Assembly: GCA_003599145.1 (NCBI GenBank)
Contig: QZIT01000005.1
Span: 384,330 to 448,329, forward strand
Direction: 5' to 3'
DNA length: 64,000 nt
From: Candidatus Woesearchaeota archaeon
GTDB lineage: Archaea > Nanobdellota > Nanobdellia > Woesearchaeales > UBA9642
Below, in pieces: positions 57,687-64,000 of this stretch. The translations under genes were made by a program, and so were the position numbers. The notes beneath the pieces are model-generated. The model did no database searches, was not told the DNA's origin, and saw nothing but the letters and a program-made list of their open reading frames with translations. Position 1 is the stretch's first letter. Each line of letters starts with the position of its first letter.

Positions 57687-58213
57687 CAGTAAAGAAAAAG
57701 TATAAAAAGCAAGAGAAAATACTCTTTGCTATGAGACAATTTAAAATACTGATTGCAGTAGCATTGCTCATTGCCACATTGGTTATTTTAGTGATGATGC
57801 TTTTCAACCCCCAACCTCTACAGATTATTCTAGAAACAGGTCAGGCAGTAATTACTCAGAACCCAAATTATTTTACGACAGGCACCGTTATCATACTGGT
57901 ACTGTGTACATTCGTCATGGGGGCATCCATCACCTTTCTATTTTACAATACAGAAAAAAATCCTAAACAGCCAGGCAGTATTTCTTCAAAAACACCTGAA
58001 CATTATACGACCTTGCTTCCTTTATTGAGGGCAGATGAAAGAAAAGCAGTGCATATTATTATCGATAAAAAAGGAGAGATTCTGCAAAATGAACTTGTTT
58101 TAAAGCTCGGATTTTCAAAAGTAAAAACGACAAGGATCCTTGCAAGCCTTGAACGAAAAGGAATTATTGATAAACAGAGGCATGGATTAACCAACAGCAT
58201 ACGATTAAAATAG
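57680..58213 (+). CDS. Membrane-anchored winged-helix regulator
   Basis: A 177-residue protein: basic start, two TM helices (about 22-44, 70-93), then a cytosolic winged helix (L-P-L-L-R-A-D-E-R-K-A-V-H through G-F-S-K-V-K-T-T-R-I-L-A-S-L-E-R-K-G-I-I). A one-component membrane sensor of MarR/TrmB-like type is inferred. It is divergent from the ABC operon, the likely target. Confidence 0.8.
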   Translation: MKPVKKKYKKQEKILFAMRQFKILIAVALLIATLVILVMMLFNPQPLQIILETGQAVITQNPNYFTTGTVIILVLCTFVMGASITFLFYNTEKNPKQPGSISSKTPEHYTTLLPLLRADERKAVHIIIDKKGEILQNELVLKLGFSKVKTTRILASLERKGIIDKQRHGLTNSIRLK

Positions 58214-58227
58214 CAAGTATTCTGTAC

Positions 58228-59661
58228 TTAAACCAGATTGCTTTTCTCAGAAACAAGAACAATAACAAAATACAGCGGTGCAACAACAATGGTTAATGCA
58301 ATGCCCAAAACTGCATAAAATATCTGAAATCCCATGAAATGCAGTAACAGTGCGCCTGCAGGTATTAAAATCAAAAACGGAATGAACAATGCTAAACTCA
58401 ATGATGAAAAGTATTGCGTTCGCTCTTCTGTTGAAAGCAGTTTTAATGCCAGCAGTCCTTGGGCAACGCCTATAATAGCACTGCCTATGGTTGCCAGTGC
58501 AATACCTGCTCCGATAGTAAGCAAACTAGGGCTAAAGGCAATGATGAAATTCAGCAATGCAATAAGCAGTGTTCCGAAAACAAGCATAGGAGCTTCTCCA
58601 ACATGCTTGCTGATAAGCCTTGTTATAGAAGGACCTAAAAAGGCAACAAGAATTGCTATTAAGAAAATAACAATCACATTCATAAACCCTCCAAAGCCTA
58701 TATGGGAAAAGTTTTGGTAAATGTAAATCCCGTAAAATGCTGTTCCCAGCGTTTGGACAACCCCTGTAATAATCGTTGCTGTAAGCATCAGCCTAACGAC
58801 CTTATTTTTCCTAAATACCACTAACTGATTCCTCATGGTTGCATAATGTTCCTGCAGGAATTTTCCAAAAGGATATGTTTTTCTATTGGGAATGTCTGAT
58901 AAAAAGGACATGACATATCCTGATAAAATAAACATGACAGCAGCGACTTCAAATGCCAGCAGGTAACCAAAAAGAGGAAATGCCGAACCAAAAAGCGTTA
59001 TGGTAAATGCTCCTGTAACAGGAAATAAATCCATAATAAAGCCTGCCATGAGCAAGGAAGCGCAGGTTATGATAATGCCTGAATAAGAAATCTTTCTTAA
59101 AAAAGCGCCCCGTTTTTCTTTATGGAGCATTTCCGAAAAGAATTTGTGATACAAATCGCCGTGGCTTACCACTCCTATGGTTCCAAGCAGAAATGCAGTA
59201 ATAAATAAGGGAACAGAACCTATAGTCGTTGCCAAAGCAATAAATAAAAAGCTCAATCCGAACAGCAATCCTGATTTGCTGATGAACCCCTTGCTTAAGT
59301 CTGCAAGCTTCGCATATTCTTTTAAGAATGAAGAAAGCAATGAAGATAAAACTGCTTTAATGCCGTTAACCAACCCAATAACAAAAAGAGAAGCGCCTGT
59401 CAAACTAAAAAGGATATTGACAATCTGCTGGCTTGCAAACCCATAGCCTATCCTGTCAAAAACTTCCTTAACTCCGAAAATCCTATTGTATCTTTTTTGC
59501 AATGCATTTCTTTCATAATTGACATTTTTGGTTACTGCATAGATTGCCTTATCAACATCTTCTTCTAGAAATCCCTTTTCTAAAAGGTTTTTTCGTACCA
59601 CATCCAGAGAATTATGATAGCCTAATTCCTGCCGGATATAGTCTGCAAGAGAGCTCACCAT
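58228..59661 (-). CDS. MFS-like membrane transporter with N-terminal helical extension
   Basis: A 477-residue protein with about 12 hydrophobic segments after a soluble N-terminal part (1-70; a helical UBA-like stretch E-K-G-F-L-E-E-D-V-D-K-A-I). Loops with R-K-x-x-Y pattern and a mid loop (residues about 255-280) fit MFS. Substrate is unknown. TATA about 59678-59690 fits the ATG. Confidence 0.8.
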   Translation of the reverse strand: MVSSLADYIRQELGYHNSLDVVRKNLLEKGFLEEDVDKAIYAVTKNVNYERNALQKRYNRIFGVKEVFDRIGYGFASQQIVNILFSLTGASLFVIGLVNGIKAVLSSLLSSFLKEYAKLADLSKGFISKSGLLFGLSFLFIALATTIGSVPLFITAFLLGTIGVVSHGDLYHKFFSEMLHKEKRGAFLRKISYSGIIITCASLLMAGFIMDLFPVTGAFTITLFGSAFPLFGYLLAFEVAAVMFILSGYVMSFLSDIPNRKTYPFGKFLQEHYATMRNQLVVFRKNKVVRLMLTATIITGVVQTLGTAFYGIYIYQNFSHIGFGGFMNVIVIFLIAILVAFLGPSITRLISKHVGEAPMLVFGTLLIALLNFIIAFSPSLLTIGAGIALATIGSAIIGVAQGLLALKLLSTEERTQYFSSLSLALFIPFLILIPAGALLLHFMGFQIFYAVLGIALTIVVAPLYFVIVLVSEKSNLV

Positions 59662-59737
59662 GCTGTTTTTAGGAAGGTTTTCTTTTTAAATGTTTGCAAA
59701 CAATAAACTTTAAAAAGCAGACAGCTTCAGTAGCTTC

Positions 59738-60715
59738 ATGAAAAGGGGTTTGGTGGTTTTTCTTGCGTTACTTCTTTTTCCTTTAGTTTCTGCAGTAGAC
59801 TTTAATGATTTTGGAGTGCTTCCCCCTTCTGTTCCAGCATCTTCTTTGGATACGTATGCCATTCGGCTGTTCCTTAAAGACACTGCAAATAAAAACGTCA
59901 GCAATGTTCACATCATCATCCAGATAGAAGCTGCAGATAAAAAAACAGAAAGTTTGCGCTATGTCAGCAATGATGTCATCACGCTTGAGCTTGAGCCTGG
60001 AAATTACACTATCATCTTGAAGGCTGATTCTCTTACAACCAATGGCGGCGATTATTATTATAGGGGAACACTTGAAGTATTTGCAGATATGAACCAAACC
60101 ATCAACTTTCTTCCCGTAGGAAGTATCAGGGGTTCGGTAAGCAAGAAAAATTTAATTGAGGGCGCAGACGTAAAATTCATCTGCAGCAAAAGCTATGGAG
60201 ATCTTGAAGAAATAAAAACAGATAAATTCGGAAGCTTTGTCAATGATTATTTGCCTACAGGAAACTGCAAAATCCTTGCAAGAGACGGAGAAGACATAGG
60301 GAATGTTGACGTTGTTGTTGAACAAGGAATGGTAAAAAATGTAGAGGTTACGTTAAATGAAAAAGGCTCAGCATCATCTGAACTTTTTCTTTTTATAACT
60401 ATAGGCATAGTTATTTTTATCTTGCTCTTTTTTTGGATTACCAAAAAGCCAAAAGAGGAGAAAATAAATAAAAGAGCAAACGACCTTATGCAAACGTTGA
60501 ACGAAACAGAGCAAAAAATAGTTTCATTTTTAATGGAGCATAAAGAAGCGTATCAAAATAAAATAGTCTATGGAGTCAATATTCCAAAAACAACGTTAAC
60601 GAGAGTGCTGATGAGTTTAGAAAGAAAAAAAATCATTCAGGTTGAGAAAGTAGGCAAAACCAAGAAAGTTAGACTCACTGAATGGTTTTTAAATAAGGAA
60701 AAAAAGCCAAATTGA
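59738..60715 (+). CDS. Single-TM sensor with extracellular domain and winged helix
   Basis: A 325-residue protein: signal peptide (1-19), an extracellular beta region (20-210) with two carboxypeptidase-regulatory-like domains (G-S-I-R-G-S-V-S-K-K), TM (about 216-236), and a cytosolic winged helix (Q-N-K-I-V-Y-G-V-N-I-P-K-T-T-L-T-R-V-L-M). Its HTH resembles that at 57680-58213. I infer direct signal transfer from outside the cell to DNA. It precedes the CARDB protein, a likely target. TATA (about 59706-59716) fits the ATG. Confidence 0.85.
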   Translation: MKRGLVVFLALLLFPLVSAVDFNDFGVLPPSVPASSLDTYAIRLFLKDTANKNVSNVHIIIQIEAADKKTESLRYVSNDVITLELEPGNYTIILKADSLTTNGGDYYYRGTLEVFADMNQTINFLPVGSIRGSVSKKNLIEGADVKFICSKSYGDLEEIKTDKFGSFVNDYLPTGNCKILARDGEDIGNVDVVVEQGMVKNVEVTLNEKGSASSELFLFITIGIVIFILLFFWITKKPKEEKINKRANDLMQTLNETEQKIVSFLMEHKEAYQNKIVYGVNIPKTTLTRVLMSLERKKIIQVEKVGKTKKVRLTEWFLNKEKKPN

Positions 60716-60896
60716 GCTTTTTTCTAAATTTGGACCTATTTTAAGAATATTTTATTGTTTTGAAGGCTATTGGTCTGGTTATAGCTTTTTCGTTCCGCCA
60801 AAGAATTATATAAAAGATTGCCTTTACTGTAGCTATGATAATGCAAAGCATACATAATGAAGTAAAAAAAATAATCATCCTATTGGAGGTGAAAAC
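60716..60896 (+). promoter_or_regulatory. Promoter and leader of the CARDB gene
   Basis: ATTATATAAAAG (about 60805-60816) is a TATA box; a start near 60838 would give a leader of about 60 bases, longer than elsewhere in the window. The leader ends in TTGGAGGTGA, seven bases before the ATG, a strong Shine-Dalgarno site. Confidence 0.6.
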
Positions 60897-63800
60897 ATGG
60901 CAAAAAACATACTCTTAATGAGTATATTTGTACTTTTCGCATTGCTTTTGGCAATCATCAACGTAAGCGCACAGGAAATTCAGTTAAGTCCTGGAATAGC
61001 AGTCTATAATTATTATGGCAATACTGTTCAAATATCTGAATTAACAACTGATTATGCAAAGATCATGGTCACTGTTTCAGGACATCCTACAGAAACCAAA
61101 ACAGTATATAAAGATGGCGAAGCCTATTTTGAATACGGCCTTAAGGTAGAAGTAAAAAATATTGTTTTCGTGGGAGTTGCTGGATTGGAGCAACAGTACG
61201 CTGTTTTAGAATTAACACTTATGCCTGACTTTATTGTTACCGATATTCAAACAAACCCTTCTTCTCCAAAAGATGGAGAAATCGGACAGATTAATGTTTT
61301 GGTTAAGAATCAGGGAACAGTGGGAACTTCAATATTCTTTGTTGATATTTATTCTGATAATACCTTAAGAGGTCATTTAGCATCTGCTGTGAACAGTGCT
61401 CCCGGAGAAACCTATATGATTACCTTGAACAATTTTCAGTTCACCTCAGGAAGTCACACTATTAAAGTTGCTGCTAACCCAGAAGGATCAAGCAACCAAG
61501 GATCTGAAATTGAAGAGTCAAATAACAATAACAACGAAAAATCATTGAAATACACCATAGCTACAGCAAAGCCAGATTTAACCGTAACGCAAGCAGTGAT
61601 GAGTCATGCGGTTGCAACAGACGGTCAAGCAGGCTATTTTAACGCCTTATTCAAAAATAACCAGCAGACTGCATCAGGAAGCTTTTACGCAGATTATTAT
61701 ATAGACAATGTATTTTACAAGAGAACCCTGGTAACATCTTTGTCAAACTACGGAAGCATATGGGATAATGTGCCTTACACGTTTAAAGAAGGCGGCCATA
61801 CGCTCAAAGTCGTTGCAGATCCGATTAACGCAGTAGCAGAAACAGACGAAACCAATAATGTGTATATCTATAATTTTAACGTCAACAGCGGAAAAAACAT
61901 CGACCTTACGGTTGACAGCATATCGATGTCTCCAAGCAATCCAAAAGTAGGAGATATCGTTACCGTAACGATTGTTTACAAAAATCTTGGAAGCAACGAT
62001 GCAGGATACCCTGGAACAAGCTATAGCTTACCGGGAATAAGAGTGGCAGATACTCAATTTATAGGCGATACTTATTTCACCCCAGGAGATACCTATACGG
62101 TAATCAACAAAATAAGAATGGATTATCCAGGTAACTACGAGATTAACGCAGATATTGACAATACCAACATCTTTGCAGAAACAAATGAAAACAACAACAA
62201 ACTGAAAAAAACATTTTCCATACAGGGACCCTCTCAATCTGCTGATTTAACGGTTGAAAGCATCACCCTTAACCCTAGCACTCCAAAAGTAGGAGAGCCT
62301 GCAACCATGACTATAGTCTATAGAAATAATGGAAACATTGATGCAGCCTATCCTGGAGCAGGATGGTCAATGTTGCCTTCTTATTGGACAGATACGCAAA
62401 TGCAATACATTGGTGATACCTATTTAACACCAGGAGATTCCTACACAGTCATTGCAAAGGTTATTTTCAGCAAGCCAGGAGAATACAAAGTCAATGCAGA
62501 CATTGACAACACCAATCTTTTTGCAGAGAGCAATGAAAACAACAACAAACTTACCAAATCATTTAGTGTCATTGACAATGCAAATAAAAAGCCAGATTTT
62601 ATTGTTGAAAGCATCGTCATGAGTCCCAACAATCCAAATAACGGAGATACTGTAAATGTTGCCTACACCTTTAAGAATATTGGAACAGTTTCTGCACAAG
62701 CAGGCACCACTATAAGCTTCAAAGACTCAAACAATAATGAAATCCCTCAGGTCAGTGCACAAGTTACTGGGGATAGTTACTTAGACCCTCAGGAAGCCTT
62801 TATCATAACGATAACCGTGAAACCATCAACAGGAACATACACAGCATCAGCAGAAATCGATAACAATTATGTCGTTGATGAATACAACGAAGATAACAAT
62901 AAAATGCAGAACACATTTTATGTTGGAGGAACAGAAGGTTCAAAACCAGATTTTGGCATTGCAGCTATCGCGTATAGTCCGCAAAATCCAAAAGTAGGCG
63001 ACATTGTAACCGTCACCTACAGCTTAATCAACAATGGACCTACTGCAGGCAATATCAATTATCATTTGTATCTGAACAGCCCTGATAAAACACTTGAAGA
63101 ACTTAACAGAGAAGAAAGCGGCGATAATTACCTGCAATCAGGAGAAAAATTGTCAGTGAAAATAAAATACAATCTTGACAAGGCAGGATATCACACAGCA
63201 AACGCACTTATTGATGAAAGCAACAGTGTTGATGAGGGAAACGAGCACAACAATTACTACGCAACAAGCTTCTCTGTAAGCCCTGAAGGCTCATCAAATA
63301 TGCTTGTCTATCTGGATCAAAAATTCAAATTACAGGAAGACCAGACTGCAAATGTTATTGATTATAACAATATGGAGATTAAAGCATTAAGTGTTGAAGA
63401 CGATGAGGCAACCTTGCAAATCTCTGGAACAGAAAAGCAAAAAGGGAAAATCATCCTGCACAGGGATGTGTTGAAATGCGACGATGACAGCTACGACAAA
63501 TCTGCGCCAGATGACGGAAAACAAGTATTTGAGGTTGGAGAAGGAACTGATTATTGGAATTTCAACTGCCAGAACAGAAAGCAAGAGCAATGTTATGATG
63601 ATGGCAGCTTTGACACGTATTATAAAGAATGGTGCGAATATCCAACGTCAACAGGATTTTCAACAAAGATAGAGTTGGATGAAGGAGAAACAGAAACCGT
63701 TAACGGAGTGAAAATAACGCTTGTTGGCCTTCAAGATGACACGGCAATTCTGCTTGTTTCAAAAAAATATGTCGAGTATGGCGGAGTCAATATAGGCATA

Positions 63801-64000
63801 GAGCCAAGAGTCAATACTATAGATGAAGACGAAAAAGCAGAATATATCCTGACGGTAAAAGATACTCATCCGCAGGTTGCAGCAGTGTGCACTCCTGATG
63901 GCAGCAGCTGCACTTCTCCAAAGTACACGTACAATATTGCAATCTTCGGATTGCCCTTTGAAACGAATCTGCCATCAACAGTTACGTTGAATGCAGGTGA
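60897..64000 (+). CDS. Large secreted CARDB-repeat protein, 3' end outside the window
   Basis: An open frame from ATG 60897 to the window end (at least 1,034 codons, no stop). Signal peptide (1-25), then a first small domain, followed by at least five or six CARDB-type Ig domains, each opening K/A-D-L/F-x-V-x-x-I and continuing S-P-x-N-P-x-x-G-D with an ending D-x-x-N-x-V-x-E-x-x-E-x-N-N. Near residue 820 a different region with several Cys begins. CARDB domains are adhesion modules of archaeal and bacterial surfaces. The C-terminus and any anchor lie beyond the window. Confidence 0.85.
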   Translation, partial: MAKNILLMSIFVLFALLLAIINVSAQEIQLSPGIAVYNYYGNTVQISELTTDYAKIMVTVSGHPTETKTVYKDGEAYFEYGLKVEVKNIVFVGVAGLEQQYAVLELTLMPDFIVTDIQTNPSSPKDGEIGQINVLVKNQGTVGTSIFFVDIYSDNTLRGHLASAVNSAPGETYMITLNNFQFTSGSHTIKVAANPEGSSNQGSEIEESNNNNNEKSLKYTIATAKPDLTVTQAVMSHAVATDGQAGYFNALFKNNQQTASGSFYADYYIDNVFYKRTLVTSLSNYGSIWDNVPYTFKEGGHTLKVVADPINAVAETDETNNVYIYNFNVNSGKNIDLTVDSISMSPSNPKVGDIVTVTIVYKNLGSNDAGYPGTSYSLPGIRVADTQFIGDTYFTPGDTYTVINKIRMDYPGNYEINADIDNTNIFAETNENNNKLKKTFSIQGPSQSADLTVESITLNPSTPKVGEPATMTIVYRNNGNIDAAYPGAGWSMLPSYWTDTQMQYIGDTYLTPGDSYTVIAKVIFSKPGEYKVNADIDNTNLFAESNENNNKLTKSFSVIDNANKKPDFIVESIVMSPNNPNNGDTVNVAYTFKNIGTVSAQAGTTISFKDSNNNEIPQVSAQVTGDSYLDPQEAFIITITVKPSTGTYTASAEIDNNYVVDEYNEDNNKMQNTFYVGGTEGSKPDFGIAAIAYSPQNPKVGDIVTVTYSLINNGPTAGNINYHLYLNSPDKTLEELNREESGDNYLQSGEKLSVKIKYNLDKAGYHTANALIDESNSVDEGNEHNNYYATSFSVSPEGSSNMLVYLDQKFKLQEDQTANVIDYNNMEIKALSVEDDEATLQISGTEKQKGKIILHRDVLKCDDDSYDKSAPDDGKQVFEVGEGTDYWNFNCQNRKQEQCYDDGSFDTYYKEWCEYPTSTGFSTKIELDEGETETVNGVKITLVGLQDDTAILLVSKKYVEYGGVNIGIEPRVNTIDEDEKAEYILTVKDTHPQVAAVCTPDGSSCTSPKYTYNIAIFGLPFETNLPSTVTLNAG

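Overview
The window reads as a chromosome segment of a small-genome archaeon. The archaeal marks are SMC and SRP54 with archaeal features, transcription factor S, NMD3, a DUF460 protein, a Ser/His signal peptidase, HerA, Hel308-type helicase sequence, tRNA introns, and TATA boxes about 26 bases upstream of start codons that often have almost no leader. The very long N-glycosylation-rich surface proteins, minimal intergenic space and membrane-tethered HTH regulators fit a DPANN lineage (Woesearchaeota/Pacearchaeota-like). That placement is an inference; no rRNA is present to confirm it.

Region 1 (1-21,462) is mostly housekeeping. It holds a glycosyltransferase tail, an HExxH protein, SMC, a histidine phosphatase just behind a tRNA-Gly gene with an 18-base insertion in its T-loop, SRP54, a folded RNA leader in front of a 40-residue zinc-finger ORF, a glucokinase-type kinase, a phosphoesterase, a radical SAM enzyme, Nudix proteins, a kinase-dCMP deaminase fusion, TFS, an MFS transporter, signal peptidase and NMD3. 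A three-gene operon encodes an HTH-Nudix protein, a Hel308-like protein without its first RecA domain, and a DUF460 protein. The region ends with tRNA-Ile (with intron) and tRNA-Asn.

Region 2 (21,463-49,237) is an envelope locus. Three tandem TATA-box/palindrome units precede a tiny HTH gene coupled by ATGA to a 4,936-residue membrane-anchored subtilase/LamG/beta-helix protein. Behind it lie two chaperone-like membrane proteins, three paralogous single-TM proteins (two perhaps TasA-like fibre subunits) and a small Ig-like protein. A 646-residue receptor-like protein follows. A second unit has the same plan: palindromes, two tandem ribbon-helix-helix proteins, then an ATGA-coupled 1,208-residue cadherin-like protein. 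A cytosolic protein sharing both tail domains of the 646-residue receptor, and a MoxR ATPase, complete the locus. The small DNA-binding proteins probably autoregulate their own giant surface-protein operons. This repeated regulator-to-adhesin module is the best candidate for an undescribed system.

Region 3 (49,248-64,000) holds a nucleotidyltransferase-fold protein, a deoxyribosyltransferase-like/methyltransferase fusion, a PfkB kinase, and a tightly overlapping MacB-type ABC operon that ends in a HerA-like ATPase. That operon is divergent from a membrane-anchored winged-helix regulator. An MFS protein and a second membrane-anchored winged-helix regulator follow, then a large CARDB-repeat secreted protein that runs off the window.

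All function calls are from reading motifs; no searches were run.
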